A DNA stretch of 64,000 nt from Melastoma dodecandrum (GCA_029817715.1 JARUPY010000587.1:62001-126000); one strand, 5' to 3'. Positions 34,910 to 46,999 are shown, counted from the first letter of the stretch. Numbers and translations are program-made. Notes: generated from the sequence alone by a model not told the origin.

Positions 34910-37851
34910 TGTACGCGCGTCCTCCGACCTAGCACACGCGCTGCGACTCCAGCAACAAGAGGATCCGTGCCTGCTCCCCGAGGCCCATCCGGTTGACGTC
35001 GCGACTCGAGCATCGGATGCTGCGGAAGGGCATTGGGTTGAATCCTCCCTTGGTTCCCTAGCGCATCTGCGGGGCGTTTTGCCGACCGTTTCCAGTCCTT
35101 GAAGACGACGGGCGAAAGGCTGCGTGAGACCTCGCTTGGAAAATTCGGGGAGGATCCAGGGAGCGGATTGTGTTGCAGCCACCCATTCAAAAAAGGCTTT
35201 GTTTGTAAAAAATGTGTTGTTGTTTACGGAGCCGCCACCGACTTTTATTTTAAAACTGTTAAGTCGGAAAAACAGCTGGTTCGGGGATTCCTACTTACTA
35301 GTCATTACACTCTAAGCATGCGAAGAAGTGGCGTTTGCTCTAAAAGAGTTTGGCTTTTGTTTAACGGGCATTGGACCTGGTCCAGGCATGACTCCGGACT
35401 CATGTAACTTTTTTACGGGCGTTGGACCCAATTCAGGCGTTGGTCCTAAACTCATGTGTATTTATTTAGCAATCACATGCGACAAAAAATCTTAAAAGCC
35501 AAACAGCATGCACCACAACACTCAAGAACAATAACTTAGATCAAAGGGGGCGGGGAGATGTGGTGACTGCGGGCCTATACACTTGGGCCCACAGCCCGTT
35601 ACTCGTGGAAATTAGTAACTCAGGGAGGCAGGCACCTCTCCTTTGTACCTCTGGTTTGTCAGTTAAGGTCATCTGAAGCGTTTCCACTACGGTCCCCCAT
35701 GCGTCATCTTGAAGCTGGAGATGGAAGCGTACAATCCGTCCGTTCCTCGTCAGTCATTGAAGTTTTGCTTGTATTTGCATTCCTCATGTGATTTATGCAT
35801 AAAAAGGATAAGATGTGCTTAGACATGTTCTAAGCAAGAAAGCACAAAAACTTCATGAGGCAATGAAGTTCGAAAGAGTGACTTACGTGAGGTGTTTGAG
35901 TCCGTTGACCTCGAATATGTCCCGAACGTCACCCGGATTGATGGATTTGTATTTTTACATGCGAAAACATCGGGATAGAAAAATGGTTAGCAAACAGTGA
36001 TGTATGCACGCTAGAAGCGGAGATCAGGACTTAGAAATATATAAACAATACGCATAATGAACGATTCTCAATCACGGCAGTTTGGTTGCCTTTCAGAAAA
36101 AATTGCATAACTTTCGGATCTGTCCATTAAAAGGAGCCTATTTATACTTGCAAGAAAGCTCTTTAAGCCAATCCAACAATATAAGTTTCATGTCAATATA
36201 AGGTCTGGAACGCAAGTTGTGAATGAAAGAGTGAGGTACCAACATGCAGATCCGAAACCTCGGCAGTTTTTTTGCCCCTCAGAAAAACATATATAACTTT
36301 TAGTTGAGTTTATGAGAATAAGTCTACTTATACTCAAAACAAAGCTCTTTAAGTCAGGACTCTAATGGCGCATGTTTTAGGTCAATACGAGTTTTATACA
36401 GAAAGTTACGAGTGAAAGAGTAAGGGACCAATATGAAGATCCGAACCTTCAACAGATTTGCTGTCTCTCAGAAAAACGTATATAACTTTTAGTTCAGTTC
36501 ATGAAAATGAGCCTACTTATACTCAAAACGAAGCTCTTTAAGTTAGAGATCTAATGGCATATGTTTTAGATCAATAAGAGTTCCAGACATGAAGTTATGA
36601 GTAAAAAAGTGAATTGTCATCATGCAGATCCGAACCTAGGGATGCTTGGGTTCTTGGAAAGCACTCTATTCGTCTGTAAATGCCATGTCATTTTAAAACC
36701 TCTAAAACTTTGTGTATGAAACATCATATACAGCTAGTGTGACATGTCTAGAGTATATTTGAAGTTCGACGTATGGTAAAAATGTAAATGAACATATCCA
36801 AAAGTGCGAAACTCGGTTGTTTGCAACCAATATAAATTTTGTTCGAAACTCCTAGGGTACAAACTCAAATTGAGCTTGGTTAGTGTTCTTAGAACCGTAT
36901 TTAAGTTAGGAATCAAATGCAAGTATTTCGCATGATTCCGACGAGTACATAGAAAGAAATGTTGCAAAAATCGAAGGTTGCGCCGACAAATCCGAGAAGT
37001 ACTTGGACTTACCGAGTTGTTGTGACTCGATTGGGGTTTGTAACACATCCCACCATACTGAGACGTGTGAAAGAGAGAGAATGCGAGAGTTTTGGGCTCT
37101 GGTGCAACTCCGAAACGTCTCTGGAAGTCGGCCCCCGGCTGTCCCAACTTTGCACCTGCGCAAACAAGAAGTCGTCAAAGAAAAAGGAGCCCTTCCGCGA
37201 AGCCATGAGGTTGCGGGAGGTGTCGGTCGAGCCTTCCCTACCTTTGGACAAGGAGAGACAGGTTGGGGACGTAAAGGAGGGGCTGCTCAGTCGTTGGGGA
37301 TGACGAGGGGAAGACGCCGAAGGTTGTTCGGGGCTGCCATCATTCTTTCTTGTCGTGGCCATTGACTTGTGAGGCGGCAGCTAGTTCTTCGTGGTTAGGT
37401 TGGCTGGTGGAGAGATTCCATTCTTTCGTGAGCTTACCTTGGTCGAGAAGCTCGTCGGGAAGAAAGGGAGTGGCTCGAAGGATGCTTGGAGGGAGGATTC
37501 GTCGTGTGTGTTTTGGAGGAGTTGTCTCTTCGTGCTCCTCCTCTTCCCCCCTTCTTCTTATTATTTTTTTTTGAAAGAGACCTTTTTTGGGCATGAAGAT
37601 TGGAAGACCTCAAGTGCATTCTGGATGGCAGCCCTTATCCTTGGAGCTATGTGCCAAAATGTGTAAATAAACCATTGGACAATTAATTTCCATGTTACCA
37701 TCATACCCCAATTGGTTATTTTCTTATTTTGCCCTATTGTTTGGGGGATTTTTGGATGATTGCACGCATCCATCAATGGGGATGGGGACAAGCTCCGTCA
37801 TCGCTCATTATTGCTTTTGTCTTTGCATGTGGCCAACTTAAGGAATCTACA
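34910..37851 (+). mobile_element. LTR-type insertion in copy B, probable large solo LTR (2.9 kb)
   Basis: Copy A reads GGGGTGAGACGTACC without interruption at about 19700. In copy B the same point is split by 2,942 bp that begin TGTACGCG and end ATCTACA, so the ends are TG..CA and form TGTA/TACA. The flanks are GTGAT (34905-34909) and GTGAG (37852-37856), a 5 bp target-site duplication with one change. The empty site in A has GTGAG. Inside are GC-rich ends and an AT-rich centre with tandem repeats. No gag or pol domains, so a solo LTR of a Ty3-type element is the best reading. Confidence 0.7.
36070..36640 (+). repeat. Tandem repeat of about 183 bp, three degenerate units
   Basis: Units contain 'CAGAAAAA.(C)..ATATAACTTTTAGTT.AGTT.ATGA.AAT.AG.CTACTTATACTCAAAAC', then 'AAGCTCTTTAAGT' and later 'ATG.AGATCCGAACCT'. 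The CAGAAAAA boxes are near 36096, 36279 and 36463, so the period is 183-184 bp. The array lies inside the 2.9 kb LTR-type insertion and belongs to it. Confidence 0.75.
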
Positions 37852-38269
37852 GTGAGACGTACCGATTCGGCTCCGAACTCTCCGAGTCGTGGGTATCCTT
37901 TCCTCGGCGTTCACCGGGCGCTGTGCTCCCTACTTCGCTTGAATCGCCCGGCCTTCCACAACTGCGACGGCTGTTGGGAAGCTCGTCAATCCGAGGTGAT
38001 GGGATGGAGGCCAAGGAGAGTCCTCTTATCTTCTAATCGATGGACAACGGGTAGTTCCCTGTGTTCCGGTCCCCCCTTATCTTCCCCCGACTGGTGGCTC
38101 GTCAGTCTGTGTTTCATTATTTATTTATATTTTTATTAATTATTACCGCCAGTGTAGTACGGGGTGGATTTCAACTTTGATCATTAATAGTTTTATCTGA
38201 AAATCTCGAGTTATTATCAGGTAATTGATTGAAGTTTCACTTGTCCAAATCCCGGACGTTAAAACGAAT

Positions 38270-38914
38270 TACATCCCCACCCGAATCCGATTACGTTTAG
38301 GTTACGACGTCATATTCTTCACGTGACGTAGTTATACGCAATCGAATTCGATATCTCGATAACGTTCGCTAGTAATATCAGTCAACTACGAGAATATTAA
38401 ACTCTCGTGTCATTTCGGATTTTGACCTAATCAATCCGTTCGTCCCACCTTTTATTATAATTAAATTAACTCATTTATATAATAATTCTTATAAAGAATT
38501 TTGGATCGTTACACTCCCTCCCTCCCACGAAACTGTAATGAATGGAGTGGTAGTACTCAGGCTTAGAACCCATCGTCCCGTCACTGATTAGGCGGTCGCG
38601 CTATCAACCCTTGACGAGCCCCACCTTCGGCGCCGACTCCCGCAGTGGCATCGTCTTGCATCCACCACCAAATATAACCACAAATACTCAGCATCGCCTC
38701 GCCAAACATATACACGCACATATAAATATAAATAAAGGAAATGTATAAATCCTGCAATTCCATTTTGTTATCCCAAATACCAGCTCCAGCTAATCTCGAT
38801 TCCTAAAATTAATCATCGGTCGTCGTCATCTCCTTCGAACAATTTTGCTTCTCGATCACCAGAGGCAGAGGTTGGAATGTGATTTTCTAGGGGGGGGCTA
38901 TGTGATCTTTGAGG
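38270..38914. other. Spacer and probable CAMTA5 promoter / 5' UTR
   Basis: No open frame of note. A short out-of-context copy of ordinary spacer sequence lies between the end of the duplication and the CAMTA gene. A G-run (GGGGGGG) lies at 38891-38897, just upstream of the first in-frame ATG. Confidence 0.4.
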
Positions 38915-41900
38915 ATGCAGACTCATCTTTATCATCCTCAACATCCCCAGCATCAGCATAATCCCATGCAGGGAATTCTGGTGGGTTCTGAAATCCATGG
39001 ATTCTACACCCTCCAAGGTTGTCAGCCTCGTCCTCGCCACCTTTTAGTTTCTACCTCTCCGTTTATCTTCGATTGTCGATCCTTTTCCATGGCTTTGGTT
39101 ATGCTTCTCTCTTTGGAATAAATTTTGTGTTGCCGGTTATTGTATGTATGGATTTGTTCGGAGCATTCCTGCCTGTCCCTGTGAATGTTCCGGCGGCACG
39201 AGTCGGAGAAGGTTTTTGATATGTTTGATGATAAAAGAAATGTGGTGGGCCGTGAGCGATGAAATGTTTTGCGAGACAGCTGCTCCGTGACATCGAAAAT
39301 ATTCCGCTTATCTGATCGGCGGTTTGTGCAGATTTGGGCGTGCATGACATCATGGAAGAGGCCAGCTCGAGATGGTTACGGCCGAACGAGATTTATGCTA
39401 TACTATGCAATTACAAATACTTCACCATCAGCGCTAAGCCAGTAAACCTGCCCACCAGTAATCTCCCTGTCTCCTCGTTTCTTATGTTTACGCTGCCAAT
39501 GACTTTGAAGATGCCGATCCGATCATATTTGGAAGAAGACATACAAGTCTCCATCATTCCATATGCTTTGCAGTTGAATTAGGGCACCTTTTTCAGGACA
39601 AATCTTCTTCGTTTTGTGTTCTGTGACAGGCGGAACGATCATACTGTTTGACAGGAAAATGCTCAGGAACTTCAGAAGAGATGGGCACAACTGGAAGAAG
39701 AAAAAAGATGGGAAGACTGTTAAAGAGGCTCATGAACATCTTAAAGTATGGTGGTCAAACATATCTCTCGCAAGGTCTAGGCGTAGATAGATTTTTCTGA
39801 AATTGCTTCAGCTGCATTCGGTAAAATAGATATTGCATCATGTGTCCAGGTAGGGAATGAAGAAAGGATCCATGTTTATTATGCACATGGTCAAGATAAT
39901 CCAACGTTCGTGCGGAGATGCTATTGGCTGCTGGATAAGTATGTGCTTTTGTCGGCTTGTTTCGCGGGTCCTCGAGCCCGATAGTCTATCTGGAGCTGAA
40001 CTTTTTTCTTCTGTAAATTTTCAGATCATTGGAACACATCGTGCTTGTTCATTATCGTGAAACTTACGAGGTTAGTGTGTATCCACAAGGGCCACATCCA
40101 TCTTAAGCAATTTTATACAACCCCTAAGGGCATTATACGACAGAAACACTTGCCCGTTTCATTCTTTGTTTGCATAACGGACTGAAGGATATTGTTTTTA
40201 CCTAATCCGATATGGTGCGATAGTAGTTTCAAGTTAAAATCATGATCATTAGCAGCTTCATGTGGTAATGTTCTCTGCACCAGCTCACTTTGCTCTTGTT
40301 GTTATGTTTTTCGAATTTAAATCAGGTGCAAGGTTCTCCAGCTACGCCTGTACATTCGAATTCCAGTTCTACATCGGAGCCTACCTCAAGGTGGATAATA
40401 TCTGAAGAATCAGATTCCAGCACATATCAAGCATATTACCCGGGACATAAGGAACCGGCAGGTGAAATTGTTTCTACGTTATTGCACTTGCTTTCATGGA
40501 AACATTCGGATAATGGGACATTAGACAGTTTCAACGGTCGGGCATCGATGCTCATAATGTTAGCGACCGATTCTTGCTTGTCGACTTGTATTCTATCCCA
40601 TGGCCTAGGAATCTGTTTGCAGTGGTTACTCCTCCATCTGTTCTAATGGTTTGGAATCTTGTCAGATCCTCGCGAGAACTTGACTGCTCAAAATCACGAA
40701 ATGAGATTGCACGAGATAAACACATTGGAATGGGAAGAGCTTGTGACAAACGAACCTAATAACTCCCATGGTACCAAAGGAGGTAAACGTTTCTCGCTTC
40801 TGGTTCAGTCGTGGAACAGTCTCCTCCTCTCAGGTTGACGATGATAGACGCCCTTGTTTTCCCTCCTTTTAGGGCCACAAACAGTTTCTAGCTTTCAGAC
40901 TCAAACTGTCAGGACTCACGGCTCTATAGTTGGCAATGTAAGTTGTCTATGCGCTCGTTTTCCCCGAATCTACAGCATTGTCCTGTCAAAGATGCATTAG
41001 TTTGTCTGCCACCAGAGCACACTAGATGCTTTACCTCTAATAAATGCCCTGTAAATCAATCCCGGAGCTCTCGGGTTTAGGAAGTAGGAAGACTTTGTGC
41101 TTGTTGAAGTGGATGCAAGTTTGGCTGGGATAATGAGTAGTTTCCGTATTCTCAGGGCATCTCACAGACACAAGCATATCCATTCGGCAAGTCAGGCGGT
41201 CCTACTGCTGGCCACTTGGGAGTCCAGGAAAATTCAGTTACTTTAGGAAGGGATTATCCGTCTACGGATGCTCAGTTTTCCGCAGACTTATTCAGTAATG
41301 ATGTTTTGCATGGTCAGGAAAGTTTCCAACGGTGGATGAACTACATTATGACTGACTCGACCAACTTCGAAGAAGATGCAGCCTTTGAAACTCCAAATAC
41401 TTCCCGCCATCCCGCTTCTTCTTTCTCGATGGAGGATCACGCAGAAAATTCTGCTGCTCAAGATATGATATTTACTATAACAGAAATTGGACCTTCCTGG
41501 GGGCTGTCCACTGAAAAAACTAAGGTATCCATCACCATTTTTTTCTTTTGCATCGCCATTTCGGCATACCAAATTAACAGGCGGTTGTTATATCGCTGCT
41601 TTTCTGGGGGTTTTCTGGAGATACTACCATAACGTTGCACTTAGGTGTTCGCTCGTTACTGTCTAAGGATTCGAGTTTGACTGTCTGAGGTAACAGGTTC
41701 TGATTACGGGATTTTTCAACGAGCCGTACTCACATCACGCCAGGTCCAATCTCGTTTGCATCTGTGGTGATGTCCCCATTCCGGCTCAAGTTATACAACT
41801 TGGAGTTTACAGGTGTTTGGTCCCGGCACATCCCCCTGGGTTGTTGAATCTGTACATGAGCTTTGATGGTGATACACCTATTAGTCAAGCTGTTCACTTC

Positions 41901-43681
41901 GAATGTCGTGCTCCTCCATCACGGGAACCATTGCCTTCCGCTGAGGATGTACCAAAGAGGGAAGAGCTTCAACTTCAGACAAGACTCGCTTTCTTGATCT
42001 TCTCCACATCGAGGTGTCTTGATATTGCATCTGATAAGGTCCCATTGAGTGCACAAAAGGAGGGAAAGAAGTTCTTACATAAATCGACCAATTTTGCAAA
42101 AGATTGGGCATATTTGCTAGGTTGTCTCGAAGAGGATAAAATGGCACTGCCACAAGCTAAACGTAGTTTGTTTGAACTCCTACTGAAGAACAGGTTAAAG
42201 GACTGGGTATTGGAAAGGGTGATCACTGGGGGTAGGATGTGTGAGTATGATGTGCACGGGCAAGGCGTTATACATTTGTGTGCCGTTCTGGGATATACCT
42301 GGGCTATCGACCTATTCTCATTGTCCGGTCTGTCGTTGGACTTCAGGGACAAGCATGGTTGGACTGCTCTCCATTGGGCCGCACATCGTGGGAGGTATCG
42401 ACATCCTTGCTTTTTCTGCTTAAAAAGATGATGTGCTTAAATTTACTTTCAAGAGTTCCATTCATGTAATTTCCTTCCGCCAGTGAAAGGATGGTGGCAA
42501 AGTTGTTGTCGGTAGGGGCAAAGGCGAATCTAGTCTCTGACCCTACTTCAGACAATCCCGGGGGATGCACTCCTGCCGACCTAGCTTCAAGGAGTGGTTA
42601 TGACGGTGTGGCCGCCTATCTTGCCGAGAAATCTCTTGTGCAGCAATTCAAGGATATGAGTTTGGCCGGAAACATCACGGGGTCTCTTCAGACGGCAACA
42701 AATGAAACTGTCCATGCTCCGGATATTTCAGAGGAGGAGATGTTCCTTAAGGATACTCTTGCTGCTTACCGCACAGCTGCCGATGCTGCAGCTCGCATAC
42801 AGAATGCATTCAGGGAACATTCGTTGAAGATCAGGACTAAGCAGGTTCATCAGTCTTCTATCCCAGAGAACGAGGCCAGGGATATTATCGCAGCGATGCA
42901 AATCCAACATGCATACCGCAACTTCGATTCTCGAAAGAGAATGGCAGCCGCTGTTAGGATTCAATATCGTTTCCGAACATGGAAAATGCGAAAAGACTTC
43001 CTGAACTTGCGCAGACAGGCTATCAAAATTCAGGTAAAGCCTCTCTTTTATCACAGGCCTCGATTCTCCACAATTTTGGCCGATGAATGCCAGATATCTC
43101 TGTTTGTGGCGATTTTGTAGGCTGCTTTCCGAGGCTTCCAAGTGAGGCGGCACTACCGGAAGATCTTGTGGTCTGTGGGAGTGCTCGAGAAAGCCGTCTT
43201 GAGGTGGCGAATGAAGAGGAAAGGCTTCAGAGGACTTCACGTTCCACCGCTTCACGTGAGTGCGGATGACAAGCAAGAAAGCGATACTGAAGAGGATTTC
43301 TTCCGAACTAGCCGAAGACAGGCTGAAGAGCGCCTGGAGCGGTCCGTCGTGCGAGTCCAAGCCATGTTCCGTTCGAAGAAAGCTCAAGAACAGTATCGCA
43401 GGATGAAGGTAGCACATGGCGAAGCAGAGGTATGGTCGTACGTCCTTATGGTACCTTCCCGTGTCTGCTTGATAGTCTCCCAAGGGCATAAGACCGTCTT
43501 CAGAATTAGCCTTGACTCGCATTCGTCCCAGTCACCCTTATATCAGTTCAGCTTGAGAGATTGTATATGGATGAAACTCATTACCTCCACCTACGTTCGG
43601 GGAATGCTGACTCTGATGTCTTTCTTTTCGCAGCTGGAATATGAAGAGATGTTCGACCACAGCGAAGACATGGAGAGGTAG
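38915..43681 (+). CDS. CAMTA5: Calmodulin-binding transcription activator, CAMTA5 type
   Basis: Thirteen exons: 38966-39017 (or from the upstream in-frame ATG at 38915), 39332-39457, 39630-39745, 39850-39938, 40025-40070, 40326-40461, 40666-40782, 40873-40937, 41156-41524, 41697-42394, 42484-43033, 43121-43429 and 43634-43681. From the ATG at 38966 the product is 906 aa, from 38915 it is 923. The CG-1 DNA-binding domain (about residues 20-150) contains SRWLRPNEI, DRKMLRNFRRDGHNWKKK and YYAHGQDNPTFVRRCYWLLD. A TIG-like region begins near VLITGFFNEPYSHH. Ankyrin repeats include GWTALHWAAHRGR. IQ motifs include AARIQNAFREH, RIQYRFRTWKMR and IKIQAAFRGFQVRRHY. The CaM-binding region continues with LRWRMKRKGFRGL. 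The opening GSEIHGFYTLQ and the overall match identify the CAMTA5/6 subgroup, Ca2+/calmodulin-responsive nuclear regulators of stress genes. Complete. Confidence 0.93.
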
Positions 43682-44159
43682 AAAGAACATACCCTCCTCA
43701 CCGATACTGCTTGACTTTAGTCTAGTAGCTCGGACCCCACACTGACATCTTGTATCGCTCGAACGGTCACGGGGTCTCTGGGAGGCGGTTGCTGCAGTTA
43801 CCCTTCCGTCCTAACCCGTCGTTTCTTACCCTACACGGAAGAGCACGGGAACTCGCCGAGAACACGGCCCCGTTCGTTCATTGCTAGTTGTCTCCGGTTA
43901 AAACGGGGAACAGACTATCATTCTTAGCCCCGGGTGAGATTGCGTTCTGGAAGCCCAATAGGCAATATTTAGGGCCTGGATACTTGATTCCGGGCCCATT
44001 TAGTAACTAGGCCAGGCCCATGTTTCCTCGCGATTCGTCCCGAATTCTCCCACCGCAACACCAAACCCTAGCGAAGTCCCTCTCGGGTCTGCCTCTTTCG
44101 TGATATTTCTTGGGGCTGGGCCAGCTAATCGTTGGTTTCGTGGTAGGTGAGGATTGAAG
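43682..44159. other. CAMTA5 3' region and upstream sequence of an eL29 copy
   Basis: The left half is the likely 3' UTR of CAMTA5. The right half carries ACCAAACCCTAGC at about 44060-44075, a telo-box-like motif common upstream of plant ribosomal-protein genes, followed by sequence resembling a 5' UTR up to the ATG at 44160. Confidence 0.5.
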
Positions 44160-44320
44160 ATGGCGAAGTTGAGGTTACATGGCGCACAACCAGTCGTACA
44201 AGGCGCGCAACAACGGGACAAAGAAGCCCCAAAGGCATTGCCACACATCGACCCAAAGTTTACGAGGAACTGGTGACTAGAAAACACGTTAAAAACATTT
44301 TGACAAATGATTATGAGGTT
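44160..44320 (+). pseudogene. Ribosomal protein eL29 (60S L29) pseudogene
   Basis: eL29 is a very small, basic 60S subunit protein of about 61 aa. Here ATGGCGAAG (MAK) at 44160 starts the right frame. The segment AHNQSYKARNNGTKKPQRH then appears in a different frame (about 44180-44245), and HIDPKFTRNW returns in the first frame before a TGA at about 44276. At least two indels therefore break the gene, and a stop follows where the family continues with basic residues. The 5' flank still looks like a ribosomal-protein leader, including a telo-box. The copy is dead as an eL29 gene; whether it arose by retroposition or DNA duplication cannot be decided. Confidence 0.8.
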
Positions 44321-44675
44321 CAAAATGTGTTTCATAACATGGTTGTCTTACGAAGAACGCTCAACGTTGAATTGCTTGAGACAGTACATCAAAGTAGAAC
44401 AGAGGAATGACAAAAAGCAAAAGCAATGAGAACTTGAAAAAGGAAGAGCAAAAGTGGCAACCCAATTTGGTGATTGTGATTTTACGCGTCCTACAATATC
44501 TATAAAATGTTATTTATATTATTAATATCAAATACTTTCAAGAATATTAGAGTAATTTTCGTATTAAGTCTCCGCTATTTTTTCAACCTGTCACATTGCT
44601 TGCATTATTATGACACGTGTTCTCAAGTAGTACCCATATTATTTCGCTTGATGGGCAGGAAATTGCTTCTTGATG
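44321..44675. other. AT-rich spacer
   Basis: Nothing recognisable apart from the probable decayed 3' part of the eL29 copy. It leads directly into the tandem repeat array. Confidence 0.5.
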
Positions 44676-45760
44676 AATGATAAAATTTGGGGTGATGCTC
44701 AAAATTAAGCGAGCAATGGAAACAGACCGTAATCTTAATCAAACGAAGGTTGAAACCTATACCTTTTATGGGAGTGATAGAATCTGGACGATACTCAAAA
44801 TCAAGAGAGCAAAGTTGAAATTTGCTACCTTATGGACGAATGATGAAGTCTTGACGATACTCAAAATAAAACTAGTGATGGAAACGGGTTGTGGTCTTAG
44901 TCAAACGAAGGTTGAAAGATGCTACCTTTTAAGTGAATGATGAAGTTCGAACGATGCTCAAAATAAAGTGAGTGATGGAAATGGGTTGTGGTCTCTTTGC
45001 TACATTTTAGGCGAATGATGGAGTCCGGACGATACTCAAAATCAAGCGAGCGATGAAAACGAGTTGTAATCTTATTCAAACGAAGGTTGGAACCTGTTCC
45101 CTTCTGGACGGATGATTGAGTTCGGGCGATACTCAAAATCAATTAGCGATGGAAACAAGTTGCAGTCTTAATCAAGCAAATGTTGGAATCTAATACCTTC
45201 CGGGCAAATGATGGGATCCAAGAGATACTAAAAAACAAGCAAGCGATGAAAATAGGATATAATTTTAACCAAATGAAGATTAGAACATGCTACCTTCTGG
45301 ATGAATGACTGGGTTGTAACAGACTTCTTTCTGGTTGAAGGATTGGGTTAGAACATGTTACTTTCGGGGGCGAATTAAAATCAAGCAAGTAATGAGAACG
45401 GGTTGTGGTCTTAATAAATTAAAGATTGGAACCTGCTACCTTCTGGCGAATGATGGAGTCCGTGCGATACTCAAAATCAAGGGAGCGATAGAAACAAGTT
45501 GTGGTCTTAGTCAAGCAAAGGTTGACACTTACTACCTTTTAGGCGAATGGTGGAATCCAGACGATACTCATAATCTCAATCAAGTGAAGGTTGGAACATG
45601 CTACCTTTTAGGCGAATGATGGAGTCTGGGAATACTCAAAATCAAGCGAGCGCTGAAAGCGGGTTGTGGTCTTAATCAAGTGAAAGTCGTGGTGCTACAT
45701 TCTAGGTGAGTGGTGGAGTCTAGGGATACTCAAAAGCAAGTGACCGATAGAAACGAAATG
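44676..45760 (+). repeat. Tandem array, about 97 bp period, about 12 units
   Basis: The unit is roughly: GATACTCAAAATCAAGCGAG, then CGATGGAAACGGGTTGTGG, TCTTAATCAAACGAAGGTTG, GAACCTGCTACCTTCTGG and GCGAATGATGGAGTCCGGAC. The 'ACTCAAAAT' box recurs near 44697, 44790, 44859, 44956, 45033, 45130, 45223, 45371 (partial), 45470, 45564, 45631 and 45728. The usual spacing is 93-97 bp, with a few shortened units of about 67-77 bp. Units are degenerate, with no long conserved reading frame across them. Confidence 0.85.
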
Positions 45761-45924
45761 TAATCCCTCACCCAAATTCGATCAGAGTAAAAAATAAAAT
45801 TACATTATTCTAATTATTTACTTTATTATAAAATTTATTAAGCTGTGCCGAAAGGGTTGTTGGATTTGTAAGTCGATCCAAGCTCAATTTTATTGAAAAA
45901 AATTAGATAGGGGCCTGCAAAACG

Positions 45925-46020
45925 GAGTTTTGTATGGAAATACGGTTAGTTTTAAAAAAAAAATTGAGAAATACGGACCGAGTTTCATAAAATACGATTT
46001 TACCGTCGAAGTGCAAAACG
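45925..46020 (+). repeat. MULE left terminal inverted repeat
   Basis: Pairs with 51262-51360 on the opposite strand. Conserved blocks are TTTTGTAYGGAAATA, an A tract, YCCGAGTTT, TAAAATACGRTTTT and CGTCGAAG. Several mismatches and small gaps show age. Confidence 0.8.
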
Positions 46021-46640
46021 CTCCCCTCAAATTACAAAAAAGGCGCGGTTTGAATACGCACCCTCCATCAAAATAAGAAGGGACGGGTTTCCAAAACCCA
46101 CCCCTATGTCCCCTCCGATGTTCCGCATGAGGACGTGTTTTGAGGACCCACTCTCATGCAGGGGCGGGTTCTCAAGACGCGTCCTCCGAGGGGCGTGTTT
46201 CCAAAACCCACCCCCAACACTTAAGAAATGTTTTGGCGTCTGCACGGGGGAGGGGAGGGCGGGTTTTGAGGAAGCAAAACCCGCCCCTTCAACATTTAGG
46301 CGAAGTTCCTCGTATGTGGGGGAGCTTTGACTTCTGATGGGGACGGGTTACCCACCCCTCCCTTAAATGAAAGTCGGGCTCCCCCTCTCAACTTTCATTC
46401 TACCCAAACCCTAGCCCCCTACCCACCCGACGCCCGGCCCTCCTCCGACGCTCGATTCTGACCCTCCACGACTCCCCTCCGACGACCCCGGCCCCCTCCG
46501 ACCCTCTTACCGTTCGCCTTCCATCCCTCCTCCCAGTCTCCACCGTCCCACCACGACCCCCTCCCCCCTCCCTTCCCCGACCCCGACCCCCTCCGACCCT
46601 CCTCCCAGCCTCTCTCCGTCCTTCCACGACACTTGCTCGT
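46021..46640. other. MULE subterminal region with repeated GGGTTT motifs and a C-rich stretch
   Basis: Between 46080 and 46300 there are at least five variants of the motif GGGCGGGTTT.(C/T)(C/A)AAAACCC, several of them hairpin-capable. From about 46380 to 46620 the plus strand is strongly C-rich (ACCCTCCGACCCTCC-like, low complexity). No gene. Confidence 0.6.
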
Positions 46641-46999
46641 CGTGATAATTATTTTTGGATTGGTTAATAAACTGCAAATTTAGATTTAATTGAAATGGGA
46701 TTAGTTGTAATCAGGTCAAATTAGGTGAAATTAGGGTGTTGTTGAAATTAGTGTTTTGTTTATTTGAGTTTTTGTTGATTTGAGATTAGGGCAATTAATT
46801 ATTTTGAATTTGGTGATATTAGTTTAGTTACGATTATTTTAACGTTTGTTGTTTGAATTATTGTAGGTATTTGAAAGTTCGAAGAAGCTATTCACTAAAT
46901 CGTAAGTGTTATTTTACGTTTCAATGTCGCACGCTCATTTGTTGTTGTATGGAAATAGGATTCATGGTAGTGAATGAGTAGGTTATAATAGAGGTCCAG

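Larger units (their letters stand above)
26458..38269. repeat. Segmental duplication, copy B (interrupted by insertions)
   Basis: Homologous to 12130-20072 in the same order. Copy-specific differences are: an AT-rich extra segment of about 120 bp near 27055-27180; an extra segment near 27535-27595; an 825 bp LTR-type insertion (31792-32616); about 58 bp near 33948-34005; a 2.9 kb LTR-type insertion (34910-37851); and about 55 bp near 38105-38160. Both copies stop after the same TTAAAACGAAT, so the duplication unit ends there. Confidence 0.93.

Noticed and set aside
44147..44410. 87-codon frame over the eL29 relic
   Set aside because: It is a different frame from both eL29 blocks; the eL29 similarity explains the conservation.
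44676..45760. CRISPR-like array
   Set aside because: Units are contiguous and degenerate without constant-repeat/variable-spacer structure, and the genome is a plant's.
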